Below, piece by piece: positions 47,226 through 58,350 of a DNA stretch of 64,000 nt (position 1 is its first letter; each line of letters begins with the position of its first letter). The DNA comes from Sialis fuliginosa (taxonomy: Eukaryota > Arthropoda > Insecta > Megaloptera > Sialidae): the NCBI GenBank assembly GCA_961205875.1, contig OY540813.1, forward strand, positions 5,923,001-5,987,000. Direction: 5' to 3'. A model generated the notes under the pieces. The model did no database searches. It was given only the letters and a program-made list of their open reading frames with translations, and was not told where the DNA came from. The position numbers were made by a program, and so were the translations under genes.

Positions 47226-50200
47226 TTATATATTATGTTGATGATGGTGTTGTTCCCCTTGGTCTTCATAGATTTCTTTAACTTCGTGGTGGTTTGGTTG
47301 TGTATGATAGGGGATTCCTACAAGCATTTTTACTGGGTAATAAACAGGATGTTCATAGGGGAAAGGGACCTTCTTTACAACCTCATACGGCTTATCTACA
47401 GGATATTTTACAGCATAAGGAACGGGTTTTTCAACAGTGTAAGGAATCTTCTTTTCAATATAATACGGTTTTGGTACGTATACTTTAACAGGGTAATGGA
47501 ACGGTTTCTGAACTTCAACTGGGTACGGCCTGTCTACTGGTACTTTAACATTATATGGTACTAGTTTTTCTACAGTGTACGGTATTTTCTTTTCAACGGT
47601 AACGTGGTACGGTTTTGGGATGTAAACAGGGTAAGGTTTATCAACTGGAACTTTGACTTCATATGGTACTTTCTTCTCTACATGATACGGGTGTGGTACT
47701 GGTACTTCAACTTTAACTTTGTACGGTATCTTCTTTTCAACGTAGTACGGTTGCGGTACATGTACTTTTACTGGGTATGGTACTTTTTTCTCGACAGTGT
47801 ATGGTTTTGGTACAGAAATCTTTACTTCGTATGGTCTATTAACGGGAACTTTTACTGTATATGGAACCTTTTTGTAGACATGATATGGTTTTGGAACGTA
47901 ATAAGGAACTTTAATGTATTCTTTAACAGGGTAAGGTACTTTCTTTTCTACGTAATAAGGCTTACCATATGGAACCTTTACAGGGTATGGGACTTTCTTT
48001 GTTACGGTATAAGGAATCTTTTTCTCAACTGTATACGGTACAGGCACCTTCTTTTCAATAATAATAGTTTTAATCTCTTCTTTGATTGGTTTGTGCTTAT
48101 TAAATTCCCATGTAAGTGCTTCAGTATGCTGTTCTTGTGGTTCATGATGCTCATGGGTTTCTTGCTGTTCAAAGTTATGGTTACTATGGGTTGTTTCAAA
48201 ATGAGGTGTACTAATTGCTGTCCATCCATTATCCAAAAAGTTTTTACCATCTAAATTATGACTGTAGTCATTTGTAAGTCCAGCTTGAGCTAAACCTTGG
48301 CTTGTGAGATCGTCAATTGATACAGAATGCGTTTGGTGTTCTTGTAAAGCTTCTCCACCATCGTGATAAGGGATTGGAAGTGATGACTTAAAGTCATGTT
48401 CGTTGTATGGAATAGAAGATTTGAATTCTTCAGTATTTAAGACTCCAGTTAAATCTATAACACTTGGTTGTCCGTAGTTACTGACATGTCCTTCACCGTA
48501 AGATGTAGGTATTTTCACGTTTTCATAGTTGTTGTGCTGAAGTGGAGACGCATGTTCTGCGTAGCCGTAATTCGAGACGACTAAGTTTGGTTCGACGTGA
48601 TTTTCAGGGATGTCACCGTGGGTTTTGTAATCGCCTAAGCCCCCGGCTGCGGGTGCTGTGAAACCACGTTTCTCATGTTTTTTGTTTATCAACTTGCTAG
48701 CGACTAACTTTTCGTTTTTTGCTTGTTCTTTTGGCTGTTCATTGAGAGCTACTGCTAATGCAATAACTGTGAAGAATATCTGTAAAAATGAAGTTATTTA
48801 TTTTTAATAGTTTCAATTTTTAAAATTCGATCTTATTTCTATAAAGTGGCTATAAGATATTGTATTTTGATAAATCATTTGATAGCTATTGGCTTGTAAA
48901 TTACTAATTAAATCAAGCATTTTAATTGTTTTTATCGATATGTAGTTTCAAGCAGCAAACAGTTTATAAAAAATATTAATTATTTTATCGTTTCTGTTAA
49001 TTTCCAAGTATAGCTTAAGAAAGGTTTATTCTAAAACTATTTAAAGTTATTTATTAAGTAAAATATTTACAAAAATAAGGAAGTGATAGTGGTCGGTTTG
49101 ACGTAAGTTTATTTTAAAATCGTAAACAACCAAGGTATCAAAATCATTTACGCTCATATTGGGTCACGACGTGATTTGAAAAATTAATAGCCCACACCTA
49201 GCTTTAATATAGATAACGGCCAATCAGCTTAATAACCACGGTGTTAAACGACAGATAGTAATCTTAATTTTTTTATTAATATCTGTATGTAATTTTACAC
49301 TACCAAATATAAATTTAACAAAAAAAATCATAAATTTTTCTTTTACATTTTCCTTTCACTTTCTTGTTTTTGCTGTTCCATACAAAATACAAACAATTCC
49401 TATTGAAAAGAATAACTGATCTCTAAACGATATAAAATACTTTTTTTGGTTAAAATACCAGCAATCATATATATGTTATGTATCATTATCGATTCTTATA
49501 TCACAAAACATGTATGTATAATGTAATCTGACTTTCAATACCTCTTACGCACGAGTGAACAGAAAAAAAGAGAATACATAAAAAGATTAAAAAGATACGC
49601 TTCGGTTATTGTCACGTACTTTTTTCTAAACATCTACTCTAAATACAGTTTAACATCATTGTGTTTATGTTTACAGGTAACATGATAAAACCAATTATAT
49701 TTACGCAAATAAGTTATAATTTATTTCGCTTTCACGATTTAACAAAAAAATTTATACGTATGTATTTTGTGTCTGTTTATATTTGTCAAGGTTGAGATCA
49801 CGCATATGTTATATTTAATTCATTTGGTTGAAGATGAACAATGTCCGCCATGTTAATGTATCTTATTATTATTGTAATTGCTGTTATTATTATAGCATTT
49901 ATATTTTAGGTTACCAAAAGAATAAAACTTATTCTGATGTTTGTAGTTTTTTAACTGACTTCATAAATAGGAGGAGGTTCTCAATTCGACAGTATATATA
50001 TTTTTTTGTATATCGGGCATAACTCCGACAAATATGAACCGATTTGGACGATTTTTGGTTGTTTGAAAGGGTCTACTCTCGAGGTGATCTCATATAAATT
50101 TTATCAAAATTTGACCATGGTCTTTGAAGATACGTTACTCAGAAGGAAAAAATAAAAAACTTTTTGAGAAAAAAATAAAACCGACTTCAAAAACTAAAAA

Positions 50201-51691
50201 CTTATATACGTTCTAGTGTTTTTATAATTTTTTTTCGATGTCAGATGTATTTTTTTCTTAATTTTTTTTATTTTGATTTAATTAAATGGATATATATATA
50301 TTTTTTTGGTTTCTTTTGATGTTATAGAAATGCAGAATGTTAAGTGTACGAGGCCCCCTTTTAAAAATAATAAAATTGAAACCCCCTAGAGAAAAACCTA
50401 AAGCTTTGATTGTACATTTAATAATTTATGATTGACTGTGCTCCTACGTAAATGAACCATTAATCCATTAAAATAAATATATGTTTCCTTTATAATTGCA
50501 TGTACTCTTATAAAAAGATTGTGTTTTCGAATAAATCAAAATTGTTAAACAAAGTGTTATTATGTAAAAAAACGTAAAAATCGAGAAATGAAAAAGTAAA
50601 TATTTTCTATGTTAAAAAATTGTTTGAAGATCACTGGCTGTTTTTATATTCTGACAATGAGTATATGTGTCAAATAAATTTTATGGAATATTAATTTCAT
50701 ATAAGTACGTTTTAATTCTTAGAAACGTATGAACTAAATAATTAATTAATTTTCTGTTGTTTTAAAATTAATTCTCATTAACATTTTAAGATGGACCAAT
50801 TTTAAATAAAATTATTATATCTAGGGTATTATAAAAGTGACAAAAACCTATGCAAGTATAACATTTTTTTAATTTTTACAATATTTTCAATCGATTCTTA
50901 TTTCATTTGTACTGAATTATACCGGGTGTTTAAATTGAAATATGAATTTTTATTTCGAAAGTTAAGTGGCTTACAGAATTTTTTATTTTTTGTATCGAGA
51001 TATTTTTTCTTGGGGGTGTTTTTACGTTTTTTATTGATACATTTTTTTATTTTTTTTTATTTCCATTTTTACCTACTTTTTTTTTAATGAGAATGTATGT
51101 TTTTTTTAAATAGCTTCATTGATATTTCAAATGAGGATCTGCATTTTTGGTTAGAGGACCTACGTGAAAAGATTAAACACTTTTTAATCCTCGAGCACTT
51201 TAAATTTCAAAATAAAAATTCGTAACATTTTATTTTGAACACCCGGTACATAGGTATTTAAAATTTAATAATAAGAGAAATTTAGTAAGAGCTATATTGT
51301 TCTAAGCATTTGTCCTAAAGTAAATAATTTAGTTATCATTTGAAAGGTCTTGGCTTAACGTTGTGGCTTTTTGGAGTTACAGGGTGACTTTGTAACCCCG
51401 AAGAGCTAGTTCAGTAGTTAACAATATTTTTGTTTTTTTATAGTTTACGGGCTATTTTAGTCTTAGGTATAGTAACTGCTGATTGTTAGTTATCACTATT
51501 ATAATAATAAATATAAAAAATAAGTAGTGCTTAGTAATATATGTATGTTATAATAAATGCAGTAGAGTAGCTGCGTTAGTATTGTCCATATCACATATAG
51601 TTTTACACATATCCAATTTGGTTTTGTATTCACTCACAAAATTATTTTAAAACATCACCGATTTAAAACTCACCAAAATCTTCTTCACCAT
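47226..51691 (-). CDS. Secreted PYxV/VPxPYPVxKKVPY-repeat structural protein, probably cuticular (2 exons, 523 aa)
   Basis: The exons are 51691-51674 (MVKKIL) and 48779-47226, joined in phase 0 with donor G|GTGAGT and acceptor TTTTTACAG|ATATTC. The joined N-terminus MVKKILIFFTVIALAVA is a clear signal peptide, cleaved about residue 17. A dibasic KR lies at residues 43-44. Residues 45-240 are His/Glu/Asn/Gly-rich with HEHHEPQEQH. Residues about 245-500 are a continuous array of Lys-Val-Pro-Tyr units such as VEKKIPYTV, KKVPYPVKVP and VPKPYPVY. The C-terminus is His-rich. There is no Rebers-Riddiford chitin-binding domain. This fits the low-complexity cuticular or extracellular-matrix proteins of Lepidoptera, where tyrosines and lysines allow cross-linking. 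A tiny first exon interrupting the signal peptide is usual for insect cuticle genes. Opposite-strand frames over 47235-48254 are shadows of the repeat. Confidence 0.9.
49947..50215 (+). repeat. Dispersed lepidopteran-type repeat within the intron
   Basis: It begins 'ttttttaactgacttcataa', 'ggaggaggttctcaattcga', continues 'aaccgatttggacgattttt' and 'ctactctcgaggtgatctca', and ends 'aaaaccgacttcaaaaacta'. The two ends are loosely inverted (gacttca / gaagtcgg). This type is very common in lepidopteran introns. It lies in the single intron of the repeat-protein gene. Confidence 0.75.
50932..51246. mobile_element. Mariner-like MITE in the intron, TA target duplication
   Basis: The left end TA|CCGGGTGTTTAAA (50930) and right end whose reverse complement is TA|CCGGGTGTTCAAA (51248) continue with 'gaatttttattt.gaaa'. 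Length is 315 bp. It has no coding and sits about 430 bp from the donor site of exon 1. Confidence 0.85.
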
Positions 51692-51733
51692 TTTCTTGAC
51701 AAATGAATGTATCCACTAAAATGTTACTGTTCT

Positions 51734-51769
51734 ACTGATGAAGGAATAGAGAACACAAGCCATTATATA
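51734..51769 (-). promoter_or_regulatory. Core promoter of the repeat-protein gene: TATA box and TCAGT initiator
   Basis: On the minus strand TATATAA lies at 51769-51763 and the arthropod initiator TCAGT at 51738-51734, about 30 bp apart as required. Transcription would start near 51736, giving a 5' untranslated leader of about 45 nt before the ATG at 51691. Confidence 0.75.
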
Positions 51770-52417
51770 GACTACTTTCACCGAATAATATAAATATTGT
51801 CGAGGTATGATTATTTTCATTTAATTAGTAAAAGAAGCAACCAAAATTATTCATCATATTTTTTTTAAGAAAAATTATACACTTTCTCGCAAAACTGACT
51901 GAATGGATGTGTCATGAACAAGGATGGTTATATGTGAAGTTATTATAATTTCGTATAGATATCTTTGTTCTTTTTGATCCGTATGGTCAACCAAGGATGG
52001 TTTATGGCTGTATATTTGATGAATTTGGCATGTTAAAAGAAGATTTCAGTTTTAGTTAATTGTTGTGCTCATTCCAATTAGTTTCAATCGATTAATAAAT
52101 ATTTAAGAACATAAGAGAGAAAAAATTTATGAATAGTAACTGGATTATTGCGTGTTCAGACATTTTTTGTGCTCGAGTTGTTAAAAATTATTCATTTTTA
52201 TATTTAAAAAAATACTGTAAGTTAAATGATTTGTACGATTTTTATTTAAAAAATCACTTATGTATTCAATTTGCAATTTAAAAATAAAGCAAGAAATAAG
52301 TATAAAAAATATTCGGTAATAAGATTTAATGAAGGAATAATTAGACTATTTGAAGTTATTGTTTTTATAAAAAAATTATGATTATCATAAAAATTAAAAG
52401 AATGTATATACTTAAAT
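51770..52417. other. Intergenic, upstream of the repeat-protein gene
   Basis: AT-rich. I looked for further lectin-like exons belonging to the orphan exon next door and found none. Confidence 0.5.
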
Positions 52418-52466
52418 AAAGGTTAAAATATAATAGAAATAAAGATAAAAATACTTTAAACTTCAT
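52418..52466 (-). pseudogene. Orphan copy of the lectin's first exon (signal peptide)
   Basis: On the minus strand the sequence from 'aactttaacagaa.aaacatg' translates as MKFKVFLSLFLLYFNLYLS, against MKSQVFVSLFLLYLNISFCS in the lectin at 54256. Nucleotide similarity covers about 65 bp including the leader, then stops. The donor site and all downstream lectin exons are missing. It is the remains of a tandem duplicate or a partial duplication. If still transcribed it would read only a hydrophobic peptide before a stop. Confidence 0.75.
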
Positions 52467-52472
52467 GTTTAT

Positions 52473-53347
52473 TCTGTTAAAGTTGTTCAGACACTTATTA
52501 AGTTACATAATCTTTATAAGTAATATATATTTTTTTTGATAATGTTTTAATAAAAACTAACAAAAAATTTTAATTCACACGATATCACGTGTAAAATGTG
52601 TGATATTATATTTGTCAAAGTTTTGACATGATATTTTTTTCAGGGTTCGGGTTCTAATTTGTAATTGAAAGAAAATTATTTTGTTCGAAAAAAAAAATTA
52701 ACAAATTAAATATTTTCTGAAGAAGAAAAAACATTATTGCCTTTAAAATATTGCTAGAAAAACGGCAAAACATAAAATTACATTTTAAAGATTGAAATCT
52801 CTATTTTTCAGATTTTTTTTGCAAATTAAAATGTAATCAGATATAGAATTAAAAAATAAAGTAAAAAAGATGTAAATTTTAATATGTAGTGGACTTGATA
52901 ACTCACATCATACCAAAAAATTAAAATATTTTTCGAGTTTTTATATCACTTTTAAAAAACATTGGAGAAAAATGTTAAAAATAATTTATTTTTATTTTTT
53001 TATTATTACATTTTAAAAATAAAGAGTTACCTGTTATCCATGAAAAAGTTCGGATTCAGATTCAGGTTCGTTCAGGTTCAGGTTAATGAAAAATACAGCT
53101 TTTTTTTTGGTTTCGGGTTCGGATTCAAGACTCTAGTTTTAATATTGGTATCTTTTATAATACTATACTAATATTATATTTTGAGCCATTTTAAGGTACT
53201 TATTATAACTAAGGAACTGTCCATAAACAACAAAATTATATTTCTTATTTTCTTATCCCTTCATATTTTTTCACGCTTTAATATATTTATTATTTGTAAA
53301 AATACAGATAATTATGCATTATAGTTTTAAAAATCAAATAAAATGAG
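52473..53347. other. Intergenic between orphan exon and lectin gene
   Basis: AT-rich. The frame at 52962-53171 is Phe-rich with a short 'attcaggttcg' repeat at 53050-53085 and is not protein-like. Confidence 0.45.
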
Positions 53348-53353
53348 TTTATT
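53348..53353 (-). terminator. Polyadenylation signal immediately after the lectin stop
   Basis: AATAAA on the minus strand starts one base after the TAA at 53356-53354. Another AATAAA lies near 53286-53291. The nearer one would give a very short 3' untranslated region; the farther one is more usual. Confidence 0.45.
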
Positions 53354-54256
53354 TTATAGTTCTTTTTCACACATAAAACTATAAACCTCTTTGCAGATGC
53401 CATCCCAAAGGGAACCATCAAAACGCATAAATCCACATTGTTGGTCACCTCCATCGGGTTGGCCTTTATTCCATTTTGTATATCCAGAATTACTCACAAG
53501 ACCACCTGAAAAACAACAACAAATATTTTTTTATATTGATACTTATATTTTTTTTAGATTTTGAACAATTTTTAACTCAGAAATCAACAAAAAAAGGATA
53601 TTTAAAAATAACGTTAATATCTTGAAATGTAAGTCATTTTTGAGAAGTTTCACTGTATTTGGTTATATATACCTGTTACAGTAACATATTCGCCTGGTTT
53701 GTACATGGCATGGATGCCTACAGATATATAATCATCATAGTCAACGTTTAGAGCCTTGGGGTACAATTTGATGATCCCAAGGACCAAATCAGCTTCGGAT
53801 TGAGAATTAATCACAACCAAATGGGCCCCTTCCAGTTCACAGATGTATTTTGCATTGCGCCACAAGGCCGGATAGTTATGGTATTTGTAAAAACCATGTC
53901 CACCGTGCAAGGTGTAATCATCACGGAATTTAAAATGTTTGCCTACTTCTTTATCTGCTGAAGAAATGATTACAAAAGATTTTTTTATTTATAAATCAAT
54001 TATATAGATTTATATAAAAGTTACTTACCTTCATTATGGATTGAAAAAATATTCACTCCGCTTGGTGGATCATTTTGGTTTAAAATATCATTTTGTTTTG
54101 TATTAATCTATAATATAACAAGTACAGATTCAATTTAAAATGTCAATATAGTTCTAACAATAATATATGAATACTTACATACAAGACAGCATGAGATGAA
54201 CAAAAAGAAATGTTAAGATACAATAGAAACAATGATACAAATACTTGAGACTTCAT
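53354..54256 (-). CDS. Secreted single-domain C-type lectin (4 exons, 197 aa)
   Basis: The exons are 54256-54179, 54107-54029, 53957-53673 and 53505-53354. All introns are GT-AG and short (about 70-170 bp), with the frame kept throughout and 198 codons including the stop. The signal peptide is MKSQVFVSLFLLYLNISFCS. The C-type lectin domain spans residues about 58-196: FRDDYTLHGGHGFYKYH, ALWRNAKYICELEGAHLVVI, SVGIHAMY (the WIGL-like block), KWNKGQPDGGDQQC, WDGICKEVYSFMCEKEL. The four cysteines fit the two standard disulfides. QPD is the motif that in animal C-type lectins usually goes with galactose-type ligands. The WND calcium motif reads WDG, so calcium dependence is uncertain. In insects such proteins act in haemolymph as recognition molecules in immunity. 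It is a neighbour of the repeat-protein gene but with its own leader, so no shared regulation is implied. Confidence 0.93.
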
Positions 54257-55359
54257 GTTTCTTCTGTTAAAGTTATTTTAATAAATTAATGTATCGACCA
54301 CATTAACTATAATGTAATGTAATTAAAAATTAATCTTAGATATAACTGTAATAAAGTTAAAAATACTTTTACTTCTTAGTTATCAGACGCAGGAAAAATT
54401 TAAGTTGCAAAATATTTATAGTTAACCTTATTAGTCATTTGTTTTTATTTTTGATAACATTTTAATTAAAAAAATAACATATCTACAACATTAACTGAAT
54501 TATCTCTGCCACGATTTAGTTAATTATTTAATAAATTATAAATTATTTACACCCAATTCTGTTTTTACAAGAATTTTTTTACATTAAATTCCAGGTTAAT
54601 TTGATATAAATTACAGGTATATTTTGAATTCTAGATTCGACATAGGAACAAGTGCTGAGTTACCGAAAGGAAAAACTACCTTATCTATTTTTAATAAATA
54701 TTTCAAAACATTACATTAAGTTCCAAGTTTATTTGGTACATTACGTTAATACTTGGCATACTAGATTTTTCCTTTGTTGACCTTTTAGACATATTTTCTA
54801 TTTCTAAATATCACATTAAATATTAAATAAACGCCACAAGCTTTTTAGTCATATAAATTCTGTAATACTTTTTGATAGCTGGAAAATACTGTGATAGTTT
54901 GAAAATTTATTTTTTACTTTTTAGTGCATATTATATATAATATATACTAAATATAAAAGCTTTTTTTTTTAAAGTTTTTTTCCTATTTTTATTATTGTTG
55001 AATTTTAAAATTGTAAGATTTTAGACTTAGCTTAGACTCTAACTATGCATTTAATTTAATTTAATTCTGAGAGATTTTGACTAAAATTCGAAAACCGAAA
55101 CGGGACATACCTGACTTTCGTCCCTTCTTTTGTGAGTAGTCCTATTTTTCTACCAACCACTAAATTTTCAAATTACCCCTTGAAAATAATAGACAGTGCC
55201 ACCATGTCATGATATAAGGCGCCGCCACTGGATGATCACTACCTAAATCCACTTCAAACCTAAAGACATTAAATGAGATACAAACAATTCAATAAAAATA
55301 ATTGCACCAAAACTAGAAGATCCCTGCAAATAAAATAAAAATAATTAAAGCTCTTTATC
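54257..55359. other. Upstream region of the lectin gene
   Basis: The leader 'aactttaacagaagaaac' precedes the ATG. A weak 'ttatagtt' lies about 60 bp upstream and no strong TATA is seen. 'gggacatacctgac' near 55105 and a GC-richer 55200-55260 are unexplained. No immune (kappa-B-like) site was identified with confidence. Confidence 0.4.
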
Positions 55360-55490
55360 GCAACGGCCGATAGCTTTACTGCTCCAAATCCCGCCACAAT
55401 TCGTAGAGCGCCGGAGCCGCGGCTACTAATTGGTTTCCGGGTCTTTGTACATCGTGGCTGCGGGTTCGAATCCAGCTGTGGTCAATCCGA
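55360..55490 (+). repeat. tRNA-like or SINE-like segment with pol III B box
   Basis: A GC-rich stretch in AT-rich surroundings ending in 'gcgggttcgaatccagc', which contains a good B box (GGTTCGAATCC at about 55464-55474). Upstream 'cgtagagcgccggagccgcg' resembles the D-loop and anticodon side of a tRNA-derived element, but I could not fold a full cloverleaf. It is probably a tRNA-derived SINE head or decayed tRNA. Confidence 0.4.
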
Positions 55491-56035
55491 TTAATTAAGG
55501 AATGATAAAGATTATTGGGAATAACATTTATTGAAGATTTAACTTGTGTTTATTTAAGCGTTTATCGACACAATGGAATAGCAAATAGAGATTACTAGGA
55601 ACTAATTATATTGATTTGTTCTATGTTATGTATGTTTAGTCTAGTTACACTTGCCACAAAGTCTACTAGGATATTAATAGCTAGTGTTATAACAAATAAT
55701 GACCAGTACAGAAATGGCTACTATCAAGGAATTTAGATAATATTATATATATTACAATATGAATATTAACATATCAAACGTAGATTAAAGTGACAGATAA
55801 ATAACTATATATACATATATACAGAGGAAACTAATTTAATAATTATATTATAATTAAATTTATAATGTTCATCTCATTGTAATATCAGTATCAGGTATTT
55901 AAATAAAAAATTATATACTTATCTATTATATCGAATTATGTATCATACAGTTTATATATTCAGAATGTAATTAAAAGAATATCTACATATATCTTATCGC
56001 GGGCCTCCGAGTCAGAATATTTATTGAAAATTTTC
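55491..56035. other. Intergenic, nothing recognised
   Basis: AT-rich, no frames. Confidence 0.5.
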
Positions 56036-56492
56036 AAACCGTAGGTCTGTATCTCAAACCGTTTTCGAGATATAGCCTATCAAAGTTTCAGTTTTTTTCA
56101 CAATTTTGAAGAAAAATGGCCCTAACTTTTGAACGGATGGTCGGAATTGATTTTAGTTGACGGATTTGGAATCAGCGTGTCAAAATCTATATAAATACAT
56201 GTATAATACCTTAAAACTAGAGAAAAAAAAATTCGCGAAAAATCGAAAAAATTCAAAGGGGTATACCTTAAAAAAAATGTCGATTTTTGACAAAATTTTT
56301 TTTGTCGGATTTTAAAGTATTATATATGTCATTATATAGATTTTGACACGCTGATTTCAAATCCGTCAACTAAAATCAATTTCGACCACGCGTTCAAAAG
56401 TTATGGCCTTTTTTCTCCAAAAATTTGAAAAAACTAAAACTTTGAGAGGCTATATCTCCAGAACGGTTTGAGATACAGACCTGCGGTTTGAA
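56036..56492. mobile_element. Foldback element with arms of about 180 bp
   Basis: The left arm 56036-56216 and right arm 56310-56492 are near-perfect reverse complements over 'aggtctgtatctcaaaccgt', 'gagatatagcct', 'aacttttgaacg', 'attgattttagttgacggat' and 'atcagcgtgtcaaaatctat'. The loop is about 90 bp. Ends and target duplication are unclear. A transcript would form a long double-stranded hairpin. Confidence 0.85.
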
Positions 56493-57704
56493 ACAAACAA
56501 CTTTTCACGTCCTTTTCTATACAATAAACATACTTTTAACGAAATCAAAAATTCTAAATTTTTTAGTGAAATTTCCTGCAATGAACTTCAATTCGCCATA
56601 CTAAAATACAAGAAAATAAGACGTAGAATCATTTAGTTACTATATAAATATATAAGAATTTATTTAAAAAAGTAAAAGCTTGAACTTAAGGTGTTTCAGA
56701 ACTAGTTTTTTTGTTAATATGAGGGGGAGGATTAACAAAATATGCTTCCCTTATTAAAAATTTCCCGCCTCGACACTGATTATCATATTTATTACAATTT
56801 GTATATTTACATACATATGTATATAAGGAATAGATTCACTTTTGTAAATTTTTTACCTTTTTTGATGATATTAAGTGATAATAAAGTATAGTAACCATAC
56901 AAAAATATCAACTGATAGAAATACTCAACAGCCACAATCTTCTTCACCGATAATACATTATATAAGAATATATATAGAGCACTGTATGTTGTTAGGTAAC
57001 AAACGGTAGCGCTATTACGTAACAGTTTAATTGAAATGGTTGTAGCTGGAGACATTCCAATCAGCCCCGAGTGTTGGGTGGGCCGTGCGGTGTGGGTCGT
57101 TATTGTCACTGATTTGCGACCGCAATTCTAAAAGTTACACAGCCAATTGGTCGCTGGATCTCATTGTTCCTGTTGTACCGTTGTAAATCTTTGTATCTAT
57201 CCGTTTAAGCCAGGTGTTTTACGTAGTGGAGTATTAACCAGGTTAATTGGAGGTAAAAATGCCTCTAATGTTTTATTTTTTAAACAGTTTGTTGAATTTT
57301 AATGGTTTCCGTGAACTATAATTGATTTAAATGTTTCAAATAATGCTTCGTCATCAGTGGCGTGTCATCTGAACCTTGTTGACCCAGATCTTAAAGGAAA
57401 GGTGAGAGGTGAGGGGGTTGTAATTTGTTTATAAGATAATTATAAAAACTGACATCATTATTAAAGGATTGTTAAAGCGACCTGAAAATACGAATCGCCT
57501 AATAAGTGATGTTTCACCCCTATAGATTTTCCTGTTAGTCGATGTCAAAACGTGTGAATTAAATTTTAATTCTTTGTACATAACTTTCTGTATAGCTCAG
57601 ATATTAATTAAAGTTATAATTTCACATTGATATGCCACAAAGAAGATAAGTCAAAATTGCCTTTGTAGCTTTTCTTTTAATTGTTCGAGAAATATTTTCC
57701 ATTT
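56493..57704. other. Intergenic, nothing recognised
   Basis: The minus frame at 56807-57109 has no recognisable domain. 'atcagtggcgtgtc' at 57355 resembles a hAT end without partner. Confidence 0.4.
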
Positions 57705-58350
57705 AATTAAAATTTTAAAATTTGGGAAAAAGTGAAACAGAAATATGGGAAAATATGAAACACAGCTGGGGAAAATGTGAAACAGTTTGAAGGGATATAA
57801 TACGCACAAAAGGAATATTCTAGAAAAGTGAAGAATTTGTTTCACTTATAAATGTTATAAATTGATGCCTCAAGTAAAGAAAATAAGTTACCAGTAAATA
57901 AATCTCAAGAGCGCAAGAAGAAAGTAACTAAGAAACCGAAGATATTCATATCGAAGATGATTCTGATGCCAGTTTAATTTGTGTAGCTTTGGAATCTGGA
58001 AATTAAATGAGGATGGGTAGTTTGGAGATTATATTACATATGTTTCCTATGCAGTTTTAATCGCTTGTTGAATTTTTACCCAGCAAATATCAATGTAACG
58101 CATTATATGGAAGTTAGAGGCCTGTTTCACTTTTTTCCTTACTTGTTTCACTTTTTCCCAAATTAGAGGTTAAAAATGAAACACACTTTTTTCATTTTTA
58201 AAATCCGTATTGTATCGAACAGTTCAAATGATGTAAGTATTTAAAGCGGATATTCATAAGTAGAAACAACTAAAGTATGAATTTGTAAAGTTATCTGTCA
58301 AAAAACATGAAAGATTTGTATTTTGTTTCATTTTTACCCCAGTTGACCCT
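57705..58350. pseudogene. Unclear repeat with 'gtttcactttttccc' units, possibly a decayed transposon gene
   Basis: 'gtgaaac...gggaaaa' occurs three times at 57725-57795, and its reverse complement 'tgtttcactttttccc' occurs at 58125-58165. Between them a plus-strand stretch reads IEDDSDASLICVALESGN and stops. The acidic DDSD followed by a Cys resembles the end of pogo/Tigger-type transposase proteins, but nothing else supports it. Low confidence. Confidence 0.25.

Noticed and set aside
47235-48254. Plus-strand frames of up to 216 codons rich in Trp, Tyr, Phe and Arg
   Set aside because: They are the antisense of the Lys-Val-Pro-Tyr repeat array. Their composition follows from the repeat and they have no start context or domain.
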